Assembly: GCA_934432675.1 (NCBI GenBank)
Contig: CAKRYT010000001.1
Span: 124,001-188,000 of the forward strand
Length of the DNA: 64,000 nucleotides
Direction: 5' to 3'
From: an uncultured Eubacteriales bacterium
GTDB lineage: Bacteria; Bacillota; Clostridia; Oscillospirales; CAG-272
The position numbers and the translations under genes were made by a program. Shown in pieces: positions 49,729 through 59,016 of this stretch (position 1 is its first letter; every line of letters begins with the position of its first letter). The notes beneath the pieces are model-generated. The model had not been told where the DNA came from. It made no database searches and saw only the letters and a list, made by a program, of their open reading frames with translations.

Positions 49729-51816
49729 TCAGTCGATGGAGCCTACGATATAAGGAGCCATTTCCGCTCTCTCGCGGGCACGCTCGTCGGCCTCCGCCTT
49801 GGCTTCGGCGGCACGCTCGGCGCGTTCTGCCTCACGTGCGGCGTTTTCTTCCGCTTTCTTCTGCGCTTCAAGGATAGCGCGGATGGAGAGAGCAAGCTGA
49901 CGTTTCTCGGTGTCAATGCCGGTGATCTGTACATCAACGACCTGACCGACGGAGAGATAGTTCTCCGGTTTGTCAACATGTTCGAGGGAAATACGGGAGT
50001 TGTGAATCAGACCGTCGACGCCCTCCGCCACTTCGGCAAACGCACCGAAAGCAACGATGGAAACAATCTTGGCGGACACGATATCACCGACACTATGCTC
50101 TGCTACGAATTTTGCAAAGTCGTCCATCTCCGGCGTCTTGTAGCCGAGGGAGATGCGGTGTGTCTCGGGATCCAGTTCCTTGATATAGACTTCCACTTCC
50201 TGTCCGACGGAAACGACCTGGGCGGGGTTTTTGATGTTCTTCCAGGAAAGCTCGGATTTGTGGATCATCCCGTCGATACCGCCGAGGTCTACGAAAGCAC
50301 CGTAGGAGGTCAGATTCTTAATCTTCGTCTTGAATCTCTGACCGACTTCCAGTTTTGCAAAAGCGGCATCACGCGCTGCGTCGCGTTCGGCGCGGGCAAT
50401 CTTGCGTGCCTCGTACTGGTAAGACTTAATGGAAGCGACGACGCGCTTCTTCGCCTCGTCAATGTCGATGATTTTGACTTTCTGGGTGGTGCCGACGAGA
50501 GGCGTCATGTCACCGTCTTTCGGGACGCCGCTCTGCGATGCGGGGACAAACACACGATAGCCCTCGATATCCATCGTCAGGCCGCCCTTGACAACTGCGG
50601 TGACTGTGCCTTCTTTGATGGGGTTTTCTTTTGCCTCTTCGACAAAAGTAAACCAGCCGGCGTCGCGGTCAACGCGGAGTTTATCCAGTGCGACCTCGCC
50701 GTTTTTGTCATCCACGCGGACGACGAATGCCTTGATCTCATCCCCGACCTTATACAGGGAGGTAATCTTGGCGTTCGGGTCGGCGGTCAGCTTGTCTGCT
50801 TCAATCACACCGGTCTGCTTGGTGCCAAGGTCGAGATAAACACATTTATCCGTAACGGCCTGAACTGTGCCGACAACAATATCTCCTGTATGTATAGTTT
50901 TGAGGGATTCGTCAAGCAGGGTTGCGTAATCTTCCATGCTCATTTTGTGGTAAACCTCCATAATGATGCCGTCGGGTGTCGAAGCACCCGCGGTAATTGA
51001 AATCCGTTTCCCGCAGGGGATCTCTCCGATATCATCCGCAGTTGCCACCAGGCGTGTGTCGGGACAGCGTTCCAAACACAGATCGTACAGTTTCCGTGTA
51101 TTGGAAGAATCCCGCCCGCCGATGACGATCATGCAGTCGGAGTGCTCTGCGAGAGCGAGCGCCTCTTGCTGGCGCGTCTCGGTAACATTACATATTGTAT
51201 CAAAAAAAATCGCGTTTGTATATAGGTTTTTGAGATATTTTTGAGTTTTTTTCCACTCCGCGGTGCTTTGCGTGGTTTGTACGGCAACGATTAGCGGTTT
51301 CGGTGTGTTTTTCTGCTCCTCCAAATAGGCGGCAATGTCGCGACAGGAGGAAAAAACGGCCGCTTCTCCTCTCGCATAACTCATGATCCCGATGCATTCC
51401 GGATGTTGCGGGGCACCGAGCAAAATAAACCGCGTCCCGGCATTGGTATTCTCCCGCGCAATCTTATGGATGCGTTTTACGAAAGGGCAGGTCAGGTCGA
51501 GGACCGAAAAATCGGGGTGCGTCACTTCCAGTGCTCGTAACCGCTCTTCTTCCGTACAAGGTATGCCGTGCGCGCGGATCAGCAACACGGTTTTGCCGAC
51601 GGTGTCACTCTCTTTTGCGATGCTTTCCGCATCCGTTGCGAGGATGGACCGCACACCTTTTCTTTCCAGATCCCGCAGGTAAGTGTCGTTGTGAATCAAC
51701 GCTCCAAGGGTGTAGATTTTTTTCACCCCCGGATCACGGAGGAGAGCGGAAACGCAGTCGGTTGCGCGTTTGACGCCGAAACAAAAACCTGCGTTTTTGG
51801 CGATGGTCACGGGCAT
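49729..51816 (-). CDS. ispH: Fusion of 4-hydroxy-3-methylbut-2-enyl diphosphate reductase (IspH) and ribosomal protein S1
   Basis: 695 residues. Residues 1-285 are IspH, the last enzyme of the MEP isoprenoid pathway: Fe-S ligands C12 (GFCFGV), C110 (LTCPFV) and C209 (DTICNVT), and the catalytic HPE at 138-140. Residues about 308-645 contain four S1 OB folds (starting near 310, 400, 492 and 577). The third carries the full FKTKIKNLTSYGAFVDLGGIDGMIHKSELSW block. A highly charged Ala/Glu/Arg tail (650-690) follows. This fusion is known from many Clostridia, so it is expected here. The start at 51816 lies inside the end of plsC. It is the last large gene of the gltX-to-ispH run. Confidence 0.96.
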   Translation of the reverse strand: MPVTIAKNAGFCFGVKRATDCVSALLRDPGVKKIYTLGALIHNDTYLRDLERKGVRSILATDAESIAKESDTVGKTVLLIRAHGIPCTEEERLRALEVTHPDFSVLDLTCPFVKRIHKIARENTNAGTRFILLGAPQHPECIGIMSYARGEAAVFSSCRDIAAYLEEQKNTPKPLIVAVQTTQSTAEWKKTQKYLKNLYTNAIFFDTICNVTETRQQEALALAEHSDCMIVIGGRDSSNTRKLYDLCLERCPDTRLVATADDIGEIPCGKRISITAGASTPDGIIMEVYHKMSMEDYATLLDESLKTIHTGDIVVGTVQAVTDKCVYLDLGTKQTGVIEADKLTADPNAKITSLYKVGDEIKAFVVRVDDKNGEVALDKLRVDRDAGWFTFVEEAKENPIKEGTVTAVVKGGLTMDIEGYRVFVPASQSGVPKDGDMTPLVGTTQKVKIIDIDEAKKRVVASIKSYQYEARKIARAERDAARDAAFAKLEVGQRFKTKIKNLTSYGAFVDLGGIDGMIHKSELSWKNIKNPAQVVSVGQEVEVYIKELDPETHRISLGYKTPEMDDFAKFVAEHSVGDIVSAKIVSIVAFGAFAEVAEGVDGLIHNSRISLEHVDKPENYLSVGQVVDVQITGIDTEKRQLALSIRAILEAQKKAEENAAREAERAERAAEAKAEADERARERAEMAPYIVGSID

Positions 51817-52454
51817 GGTTGCGTTCCTTTCGGTAGTGCTGGCAGCGTGGGCTCACCCAACCCGCATACGGCGGAAAAATAACAGGCGGCGGCATCTCGA
51901 TACATACGGATGCCGGCACCGGTCTCGGGGAATGGGTATGTAATCGGTTTTCCGATCAATAGCTCCGTTCTGCGAAAGGGGGCGTAACGGTTGTTTTTCA
52001 GCCGTATGCAAACTGGGACGACCGGCTTCGCGGCATAATACGCCATCATGCCGATTCCGTGCTTGATTTCCGTCTCACGCGGGTCACGCCCACGGCGACG
52101 ATGGGCCTGCGGGTAGACAGCAACGCATTCGCCGTCCCGCACCGACCGGACCACCGCTTTGATGGCGGATGTATCGGCAAAATCACGCCGTACGGGGATC
52201 GTGCCGGCACCCCGCAAAAAGCGGGACAACAGTGGGATGCGGAACAGTTCGCTTTTGGCGAGGAAACGCACGCGACCGCGCAGCGTCGCCGCGAGAATGA
52301 TGGCATCCGGGTAGTCGATATGATTGCAACAGAGCAGGCACCCGTCGGCGGGTATGTTGTCGAGCCCCTCCACGTGGACACGGAAGAGCCAACGCACAAA
52401 ACCGGAGAAAGCTCTGCACAGACGCTCGTAAAGGGAGGGCTTGTTATTTTTCAT
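51807..52454 (-). CDS. plsC: 1-acyl-sn-glycerol-3-phosphate acyltransferase (PlsC family)
   Basis: 215 residues. It adds the second acyl chain in phosphatidic acid synthesis. The catalytic HX4D motif is NHIDYPDA. The second block reads YPQAHRRRGRDPR in place of the textbook FPEGTRS; this variant is usual in the clostridial branch. A hydrophobic stretch near the start suggests membrane association. The start at 52454 overlaps the cmk end by 11 bases, and its end overlaps ispH by ten. The order cmk-plsC-ispH/S1 is conserved in Clostridia. Confidence 0.9.
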   Translation of the reverse strand: MKNNKPSLYERLCRAFSGFVRWLFRVHVEGLDNIPADGCLLCCNHIDYPDAIILAATLRGRVRFLAKSELFRIPLLSRFLRGAGTIPVRRDFADTSAIKAVVRSVRDGECVAVYPQAHRRRGRDPRETEIKHGIGMMAYYAAKPVVPVCIRLKNNRYAPFRRTELLIGKPITYPFPETGAGIRMYRDAAACYFSAVCGLGEPTLPALPKGTQPCP

Positions 52455-53130
52455 AATCCGGACGTCCCGACAGTTTTGCATCGATGATTTTCATGACGGC
52501 GTCGACACTGTCGTTCAGCGTGTAACCGGTATTGTCGAGGAGGACGGCATCGTCGGCCTGTTTCAGGGGGGCCACGGAGCGAGTGGAATCGTTGTGGTCC
52601 CTCGTTTTGATTTCTTCGAGAATGATGCGGTAATCGGCGTCGACCCCGCGCTCCCGGAGTTCCTTATAGCGTCGCTCGGCCCTGTTCTCCGCCGAGGCGG
52701 TCAGAAAAATCTTGACCTCCGCGTCTGGGAAGATTACCGTACCGATATCGCGGCCGTCCATGATGACGGACTGTTTCTCGGCGATATTGCGCTGTGTGGC
52801 GAGCAGGAAATCACGTACCGCGGGGATCGCAGAGACGGCAGAGGCATACATGGAGATCTCCTGCGTGCGGATCTCGTCACCGACATTACGACCGTTGAGT
52901 AGGATGCACTGGACACCGTCAAGGTGCGTGAGTTCGATTTTCATTTCGGGTAACAGTGCCACCACCGCGGCGGCATCGTTCGGATCGACACCATGCTCCT
53001 TGACGTACAAACCGATGGTACGGTACAGGGCCCCTGTGTCTACGTAGGTAATATGCAGGGCGGCGGCAACCGCCTTCGCAACAGAACTCTTACCGGCACC
53101 GCCGGGTCCGTCAATGGCAATTTTATACAT
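52444..53130 (-). CDS. cmk: Cytidylate kinase
   Basis: 228 residues. It phosphorylates CMP and dCMP. The P-loop is GPGGAGKSS (8-16), followed by YVDTGALYRTIGL, VIMDGRDIGTVIFPDAEVKIFLTA and the RDHNDSTRSVAPLKQADDAV lid region. AAGGAG is spaced six bases from the ATG at 53130; the frame is open further upstream but lies inside the flavoprotein gene. It overlaps both neighbours. Confidence 0.97.
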   Translation of the reverse strand: MYKIAIDGPGGAGKSSVAKAVAAALHITYVDTGALYRTIGLYVKEHGVDPNDAAAVVALLPEMKIELTHLDGVQCILLNGRNVGDEIRTQEISMYASAVSAIPAVRDFLLATQRNIAEKQSVIMDGRDIGTVIFPDAEVKIFLTASAENRAERRYKELRERGVDADYRIILEEIKTRDHNDSTRSVAPLKQADDAVLLDNTGYTLNDSVDAVMKIIDAKLSGRPDYEK

Positions 53131-54385
53131 GAGCATCTCCTTGTGATGACAGCACCGCATGTTCTGCGGCGAGTCGCGCCGTTGAAAAAGCGATCTGTAA
53201 ATTGTAGCCGCCCGTATAGGCATCGAGGTCGAGTACCTCCCCGGCGAAAAACAAACCGCCGACAAGGCGGCTCTCCATGGTACCGGGGGTTACCTCCCGG
53301 ACGGAAATGCCTCCCGCGGTCACGATGGCGTCCTGTAAGGGACGGAAACCGGAGATGGGGACGGTAAACGATTTCAGGGCGAGCCTCAATGCGGCACGCT
53401 CCGCTTTGGTAATATCATGCACTTTTTTGTGCGGATCTATGCAGACGCGCCCCGCAAAGGGCAGAATCATTTTCTGAGGCAACAGTTGTCCGAGTTCGCT
53501 GACAAAGTCTTTATTGGCATAGGTGCGGAAATCGGCGAGCAGACGCGCATCCAGTTTTTGTTCATCCAGCGCCGGTTTAAGGTCAATGAAAAGGGTTGTA
53601 TCCGAAAAATCGCACCCCCGCATATGCGAGGAGGCGGAGAGAATCGTCGGACCGCTGACACCGAAGTGCGTGAAAAGCATTTCTCCGAAGTCACGATAAA
53701 CGGATTTGCCGTGTGAGCGAATCTCGATTCCGATGTTTTTCAGAGAAACGCCCTGCAAGGCAGGGCAGATCGGGTCATCGGACGCGAGCGGGACGAGGGA
53801 GGGGGTGAGCGGCGTGACCGTGTGCCCCAGTGCCGCTGCCAAACGGTAACCGCTCCCGTCAGATCCAGTCCTGGGATAAGAGGCACCGCCGGTCGCGAGG
53901 ATCACCGCGTCAAACGGATAGAAATGATCGGTCACAACACCGGAAATACGCCCGTTTTCCGCGACGATCCGGGTGACGTTTTCATGGATGACAGCGGCAC
54001 CCTTCGCATAGTGACGCAGTGCGGCGACTATATCGGACGCCTTGTCCGACGCAGGGAAAACGCGCCTCCCTCGTTCGGTTTTGAGCGGGACGCCGCACCC
54101 TTCAAAAAAGGACATGGTGTCCGCCGGTGAAAAGCGTCCGATGGCAGAGTACAGAAAACGAGGGTTGGTGACCACCTCGCCGAGGAATTCCTCCTTGGTA
54201 CAGTTGTTGGTCACATTGCACCGTCCTTTACCGGTGATGCCGAGTTTTAGTGCGGTCTTCGGCATATGCTCAAAGACGGTGACACGCGCCCCGAGTTCCG
54301 TCGCACGCCCTGCCGCCATAAGACCTGCGGCACCGCCCCCGACGACGGCAATTCGCGGGGCGTCAGTGCTTGGTGTAAATGTCAT
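53123..54385 (-). CDS. BaiN/YhiN (HI0933) family NAD(P)/FAD-dependent oxidoreductase
   Basis: 420 residues. The FAD motif IAVVGGGAAGLMAAGRATELGARVTVFEH, GITGKGRCNVTNNC and the late EVLDLDAYTGGYNLQIAFSTARLAAEHA match the HI0933-like flavoproteins. Biochemical roles are mostly unknown; BaiN of Clostridium scindens was linked to bile acid dehydroxylation, but the family is far wider. The start at 54385 lies 23 bases inside the end of the rpiR gene. The placement before cmk is recurrent in Clostridia. Confidence 0.9.
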   Translation of the reverse strand: MTFTPSTDAPRIAVVGGGAAGLMAAGRATELGARVTVFEHMPKTALKLGITGKGRCNVTNNCTKEEFLGEVVTNPRFLYSAIGRFSPADTMSFFEGCGVPLKTERGRRVFPASDKASDIVAALRHYAKGAAVIHENVTRIVAENGRISGVVTDHFYPFDAVILATGGASYPRTGSDGSGYRLAAALGHTVTPLTPSLVPLASDDPICPALQGVSLKNIGIEIRSHGKSVYRDFGEMLFTHFGVSGPTILSASSHMRGCDFSDTTLFIDLKPALDEQKLDARLLADFRTYANKDFVSELGQLLPQKMILPFAGRVCIDPHKKVHDITKAERAALRLALKSFTVPISGFRPLQDAIVTAGGISVREVTPGTMESRLVGGLFFAGEVLDLDAYTGGYNLQIAFSTARLAAEHAVLSSQGDAHV

Positions 54386-55220
54386 ATTCGTCCCACAGAC
54401 GTTCGAGCCTGTCAAACCGATCCCTGACTTCATCCGGGCGTTCCTGCGCGACTGCGGCGAGCAGGGCATTGATAACGCTGAAAGGTGCGATGAGAGAATC
54501 GGCGAAAGAGACCATATCACTCTGTGCCGTCAAAAGGCAGGTGGCACATTCCGCAAGGGGAGCCAGCGGGCTATCCGTCAGGGCAATGACCTCTGCCCCG
54601 CAGTTTTTCGCATACTGGACGGATTTGACGACTTTGCGGGAATATCGGGGGAAACTGATGGCAATGAGTACATCACTCTCGCCGATGTCCAGAATCTGCT
54701 CGAAGACGTCGCTGGAACTCGTCGGTTGAAGCAGTTTCACGTTATCGCGGATCATGGAAAGGTTGAAATTCAAAAACGACGCGAGCGAAGAGGAGGAACG
54801 GACGCCGAATATGTAGACGCGGCGTGCACGGTTGATGGCGTGTACGGCATTCATGAAAGCCTCACGGTCAATGTCTTCCAGCGTATGGCGGATACGTTCC
54901 ATATCGCCGTTCAAAACACACGTGAGGTAATCACCGTTGCCCACGCGGGCGCGGGTGACTTCGATGCGTTGATTGGGGGTAAGTTTGGTACGCACGAGTT
55001 CCTGCACAGCGCGTTGAAACTCCGGATAACCTTCAAACCCCAGTTCATTGGCAAAACGTACGACGGTGGATTCCGACACGCCGACCGTCTGCCCGAGCTT
55101 TGCGGCAGTCATGTAGGCGGTGCGTTCGTAGTCATCGAGAATTGCTTGTGCGATGCGACGTTGCCCCTTCGAGAAAGTGGGCATTTTTTGGTGTATGAGA
55201 TCGGATATATTCGTACCCAT
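54363..55220 (-). CDS. RpiR/MurR family transcriptional regulator
   Basis: 285 residues. An N-terminal HTH (MPTFSKGQRRIAQAILDDYERTAYMTAAKLGQTVGVSESTVVRFANELGFEGYPEFQ) is followed by a SIS sugar-phosphate domain (about 120-260, VYIFGVRSSSSLASF). Members sense phosphosugars such as N-acetylmuramic acid 6-phosphate. No sugar catabolic gene is nearby, so the effector is unknown. AAGGAG sits seven bases before the ATG at 55220; the open frame upstream overlaps gltX and is not used. Confidence 0.93.
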   Translation of the reverse strand: MGTNISDLIHQKMPTFSKGQRRIAQAILDDYERTAYMTAAKLGQTVGVSESTVVRFANELGFEGYPEFQRAVQELVRTKLTPNQRIEVTRARVGNGDYLTCVLNGDMERIRHTLEDIDREAFMNAVHAINRARRVYIFGVRSSSSLASFLNFNLSMIRDNVKLLQPTSSSDVFEQILDIGESDVLIAISFPRYSRKVVKSVQYAKNCGAEVIALTDSPLAPLAECATCLLTAQSDMVSFADSLIAPFSVINALLAAVAQERPDEVRDRFDRLERLWDEYDIYTKH

Positions 55221-55264
55221 AACAGGTCTCCTTAATGAAATAATCGGGGTGCCGTGCGGTGGTG

Positions 55265-56725
55265 TTAGTCCGCCAACAGTTTGTTTGCAAGTTGCAGACG
55301 GCGGAGAGATTCCTCGCGCCCGAGTGCCACCATAATTTCCGTGGCACCACCGGGCGTGACACTCATGCCGGAAACGGCAATACGCGCGCACCATAAAAGT
55401 GCACCGGATTTGACACCCGCCGCCGTCGCCTGCTCGGAGAGCGCGGCAAAGAGGGCATCGTTGGTCCAGTCGGTAACGGCCGTGACGGCGTCCGAGGCCA
55501 TACGGAGGAGTTCCGCGGCATTCTCCTCGGTGACCTTGTTTTTCTTGTTGTAGAACAGGTCACGGGTATAGGTAGGCAGGGAGAGAAAAAATGCGATTTT
55601 GTCGGGGAATTCACTGAGTTTTGTCAACCGACCCTGCACGAGCGACAAAACGAGCGGGAGATCCAGGCTCTCCGGCAGGTCGGCGGGAATATAGGGCGTG
55701 ACTGCCGCACGGAACGAATCCGGCGTCATACGACGGATATACTCGCCGTTGAACCACAGGAGTTTGTCAAAATCAAAGACGGCGGGAGACTTATTAATGG
55801 CCTCTATTGTAAAGGCTTCGGTGAGTTCCTGTAAAGTGAAGAATTCGCGCTCCGCGAGGTCTCCCTTCGGGTTCCATCCGAGGAGAGCAATATAGTTGAT
55901 GATTGCCTCCGGGAGATAGCCGTCCTTCACAAGGTCCTGGAAACTGACGGCACCATGGCGTTTGGAGAGTTTTGAGACGGTTCCGTCGGCATTTTTACCC
56001 ATAAGGAGGGGGAGGTGGACATAGGTCGGGCGTTCCCAGCCGAACGCGTCGTAGAGGAGTGCATACTTCGGGGTCGAAGTGATGTATTCACTCCCGCGGA
56101 CAACGTGCGTGACACCCATCAGGTAGTCGTCCACGACGTGCGCGAAATTGTAGGTCGGATAACCGTCTGCTTTCATAAGAATCTGGTCCTGCAATTCTTT
56201 GCATTCGCATTTAATCTCGCCGAACACCGCGTCGTGGTAGGTCACGGTACCGTCCAGCGGCATCTTCTGACGAATAACAAACGGGCACCCGGACGCGAGC
56301 TTGTCCCGCACCACATCGGCAGGCAGATCGCGGCAGTGGCGGTCGTACCCGCCGGTGGCATCCTCTTCATGCAACTGTTCCAGCCGTTCCTTGGAGCAGA
56401 AACAGTAGTAGGCGTGCCCGGCATCCACCAGTTGCCGTGCGTACTTCATGTAAATATCTTTTCTTTCACTCTGTACATAGGGTCCGTGATTGCCCCCGAC
56501 ATCCGGTCCCTCGTCGTAACGCAGGCCGGTCATGCGGAGCGTGGAGAGGATGACGTCCGTTGCCCCCGCAACCAGGCGTTCTCTGTCGGTGTCTTCAATG
56601 CGGAGGATAAATTTACCGTCCGCGTGCTTGGCGATCAAATACGAGTAGAGGGCAGTGCGGAGATTGCCGATATGCATATAGCCGGTCGGGCTGGGGGCAA
56701 ATCGTGTGACAACGGTACTATTCAT
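55265..56725 (-). CDS. gltX: Glutamyl-tRNA synthetase
   Basis: 486 residues. It charges tRNA-Glu and, in many Firmicutes lacking GlnRS, also tRNA-Gln. The HIGH-like motif is in APSPTGYMHIGNLRTALYSY and the KMSKS motif is KLSKRHG near residue 247. CFCSKERLE marks a zinc-binding-like region. It has a sigma-A promoter at 56772-56800 and may lead the whole run down to ispH-S1. Confidence 0.97.
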   Translation of the reverse strand: MNSTVVTRFAPSPTGYMHIGNLRTALYSYLIAKHADGKFILRIEDTDRERLVAGATDVILSTLRMTGLRYDEGPDVGGNHGPYVQSERKDIYMKYARQLVDAGHAYYCFCSKERLEQLHEEDATGGYDRHCRDLPADVVRDKLASGCPFVIRQKMPLDGTVTYHDAVFGEIKCECKELQDQILMKADGYPTYNFAHVVDDYLMGVTHVVRGSEYITSTPKYALLYDAFGWERPTYVHLPLLMGKNADGTVSKLSKRHGAVSFQDLVKDGYLPEAIINYIALLGWNPKGDLAEREFFTLQELTEAFTIEAINKSPAVFDFDKLLWFNGEYIRRMTPDSFRAAVTPYIPADLPESLDLPLVLSLVQGRLTKLSEFPDKIAFFLSLPTYTRDLFYNKKNKVTEENAAELLRMASDAVTAVTDWTNDALFAALSEQATAAGVKSGALLWCARIAVSGMSVTPGGATEIMVALGREESLRRLQLANKLLAD

Positions 56726-56771
56726 AGGTGTCTACCTTTCATATGCGCGAGCGCGCGTTATACAACACAAT

Positions 56772-56800
56772 ATCATATCACGTTTAACGGACAGCGTCAA
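56772..56800 (-). promoter_or_regulatory. Sigma-A promoter of gltX
   Basis: Minus strand: TTGACG (56800-56795), 17 bases, TATGAT (56777-56772), 46 bases upstream of the start. Confidence 0.75.
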
Positions 56801-56819
56801 TTGTTTTCAATAAATTCAT

Positions 56820-56848
56820 TTGACAGCGATTAATACCGTGGCTATAAT
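56820..56848 (+). promoter_or_regulatory. Consensus sigma-A promoter of the histidine kinase gene
   Basis: Perfect TTGACA (56820-56825), 17 bases, perfect TATAAT (56843-56848). Expected start of transcription is near 56855, which leaves only a 15-base leader. Confidence 0.85.
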
Positions 56849-56869
56849 AAAGGCATGGAGGCGTCGTTT

Positions 56870-58339
56870 ATGAGCCGTAGTTTTTTCTCGAAGTACATGG
56901 CGGCATTTGCCCTGATTATTCTGATCAGTTTTGTGCTACTCGCTGCAATTATCGGATCCATTCTCCGCGATTACGCCATGGAGAACATCCGGGCGGATGT
57001 TAAAAATTCCGTCAGAACCGCTGCCCGTATGTTTGAGTTCACTTACAGTACCTACGGGAACGGTATGACATTTGAGGATTACATCCGGAATGCACAGAAA
57101 CCGTTCCTGAACGCTATGCTTTCGCAGACGTCCGGGCGCGTCCAGCAGATTGTTGTCATCGTGACCGATGCACAGGGGCAGATCATTATGGCGACCCCGA
57201 CGAACGCACGCGACGTGGATATGACACGTCGGTTTTCGGCCGAGGTCATGAGCACTTTGGCAGACGGGCAGATGTATATGGCAGACGGGGAATTGGACGG
57301 GCTGTTCCACGAACGTCATATCGTCAGCGGGTTGCCCATTAAAAACAACAAAGACATGTGCGGGGCGGTGTTTTCGTGTTCTTCTGCCGTCAACGAAGAG
57401 GCACTTGTCAGTGTCATGAACCGTACGGTTATCCTGGCATGCATCATGGTGATGCTGGCGGCGTGCATTGCCGTATACTGTATCAGCAACAAGATGACGG
57501 AGCCGCTCCGCAACATGACGAACGCCGCGAAAGAATACGGTCGCGGCAAACTTGACACTCGTGTCCAGATTACCGGCAAAGATGAGATTGCGGAACTTGG
57601 TCTTGCCTTCAACAGCATGGCGGATTCCATCGAAGAAACCGAGAAGATGCGTAATTCGTTCCTTGCAAACGTTTCACACGACCTACGCACGCCGATGACG
57701 ACGATCGCCGGCTTTGTGGACGGTATGATCAGCGGTGTGATACCCCCCGAAAAACAACCGGAATATTTGGAGATTGTTTCCTCCGAGGTGCATCGCCTCT
57801 CGCGTCTTGTCAGTGAAATCCTCGACGTTTCCCGGCTGGAATCCGGAGAGCGAAAACTAACCGAAACACGCTTCGATATCTGCGAAATGGCGCGCCTTGT
57901 GCTCATATCGTTTGAACAGAAAATTGAGGATAAGAAACTGGATGTCGAGTTCTCGGGTGACGAAGACTCCATGATCGTGCTCAGCGATCGGGATGCTACC
58001 CATCAAATACTTTATAATCTTGTTGATAACGCCATCAAATTCAGCCGTGAAGGGGGCGCATTGCGGATCGGGATACGTTACAAAACATCGTCTTCCGTCG
58101 AGATCCGTGTTTATAACGAAGGTGAGGGAATCAACCCGGAAGAACTGCCGTATGTCTTTGAACGGTTTTACAAGAGTGACAAGAGTCGCGGACTCGACAA
58201 AAACGGCGTCGGACTCGGTCTGTATATCGTCAAGACGATCCTTGAAGCCATGAAACAGACCATTTGCGTGGAGAGTGAAAAAGGACAGTACTGCGAGTTC
58301 CGATTTACTCTGAAAACCGACGAACGGAAGAGCAAATAA
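56870..58339 (+). CDS. Orphan membrane sensor histidine kinase
   Basis: 489 residues. Two membrane helices (about 10-32 and 187-206) enclose a 150-residue extracytoplasmic sensor, followed by HAMP (KMTEPLRNMTNAAKEYGRGKLDTRV), HisKA with H270 in NVSHDLRTPMTTI, and an ATPase domain with N-box LVDNAIKFS and GVGLGLYIVKTI. The architecture is that of WalK/PhoR-type kinases. The ATG at 56870 follows GGAGG at eight bases; an ATG at 56855 coincides with the expected transcription start and is rejected. No response regulator gene is adjacent. Confidence 0.93.
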   Translation: MSRSFFSKYMAAFALIILISFVLLAAIIGSILRDYAMENIRADVKNSVRTAARMFEFTYSTYGNGMTFEDYIRNAQKPFLNAMLSQTSGRVQQIVVIVTDAQGQIIMATPTNARDVDMTRRFSAEVMSTLADGQMYMADGELDGLFHERHIVSGLPIKNNKDMCGAVFSCSSAVNEEALVSVMNRTVILACIMVMLAACIAVYCISNKMTEPLRNMTNAAKEYGRGKLDTRVQITGKDEIAELGLAFNSMADSIEETEKMRNSFLANVSHDLRTPMTTIAGFVDGMISGVIPPEKQPEYLEIVSSEVHRLSRLVSEILDVSRLESGERKLTETRFDICEMARLVLISFEQKIEDKKLDVEFSGDEDSMIVLSDRDATHQILYNLVDNAIKFSREGGALRIGIRYKTSSSVEIRVYNEGEGINPEELPYVFERFYKSDKSRGLDKNGVGLGLYIVKTILEAMKQTICVESEKGQYCEFRFTLKTDERKSK

Positions 58340-58350
58340 TGCAATCCGAG

Positions 58351-58386
58351 AAAACAGTGGGGCGGCTTTTGCCGCCCCACTGTTTT
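58351..58386. terminator. Bidirectional terminator between the kinase and the ABC operon
   Basis: A perfect 16-base stem (58351-58366 and 58371-58386) with a TTTT loop and A/T-rich ends, between convergent genes. Confidence 0.9.
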
Positions 58387-58431
58387 GGGTGATTCAGGGA
58401 AGAGAGTATCGTGCGACCGGGATAACCGCAA

Positions 58432-59016
58432 TCAGGCATCCAAAGTAATTTCGGTCATATTCTCGTAGGAACCGTCGTCGGTTTCGTGCCCGGACAGAAT
58501 CACAAGCCGCCTGGTCGCCTCCTCTGCAAACAGATCGTGCAGTACGGCGCGGTTTTTCGCGTCCAGTTCTTTTGTCGGCTCGTCCAAAAGCAGAATCGGC
58601 GCATCGCAGAAAAGGGCTCGGGCGATCGCAACCCGTTGTTGCATACCACCCGACAGTGCGGGAATGCGTTTGTTCTGCTCGCTGGGAGCAATCCCCAACG
58701 TTTTAAGCAGTCGTGACGCGCGCCTCCGTACGTCGACGGCGGGGGCTTTGGAGGTATCGACGATTCGCACGTTATCAAGTGCGGTCAAACCTTCGAACAA
58801 ACGGCGATCCTGAAACAGGAAAGAAACGTGTCCCTCGGTCTGCACGGTGCCGCTGTCGGGCGATTCGAGCCCGGCAATCAGGCGAAGAAGCGTCGTTTTT
58901 CCGACGCCGCTGTTGCCGCACAGACGGAAGAGCCCTTTCTGCGGGAAGACATAGGAGAAATCCCGGATGACATGTTGGTTGCCGTAAGATTTTGTGACAT
59001 GGTCAAGGCGTATCAT
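58432..59016 (-). CDS. NitT/TauT-type ABC transporter ATPase
   Basis: 194 residues, short for the family (usually 240 or more), because the C-terminal part is reduced. Walker A GNSGVGKT, Q-loop FLFQDRRLF, LSGGMQQRVAIARAL and LLLDEPTKELD are all intact, so it should be active. Overlaps the permease gene by four bases. It is the last gene of the operon crp-binding protein-permease-ATPase. Confidence 0.9.
   Translation of the reverse strand: MIRLDHVTKSYGNQHVIRDFSYVFPQKGLFRLCGNSGVGKTTLLRLIAGLESPDSGTVQTEGHVSFLFQDRRLFEGLTALDNVRIVDTSKAPAVDVRRRASRLLKTLGIAPSEQNKRIPALSGGMQQRVAIARALFCDAPILLLDEPTKELDAKNRAVLHDLFAEEATRRLVILSGHETDDGSYENMTEITLDA

Noticed and set aside
49729..51816. IspH-S1 fusion as a novel gene fusion
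   Set aside because: The fusion is well known across Clostridia, so it is annotated but not counted as new.
51807..52454. PlsC with a degenerate second motif (YPQAHR instead of FPEGTR) as an inactive enzyme
   Set aside because: The catalytic HX4D motif is intact and this variant block is, to my knowledge, usual in clostridial members next to cmk.
56855..56869. Upstream ATG of the histidine kinase
   Set aside because: It coincides with the expected transcription start and precedes the GGAGG that serves the ATG at 56870.
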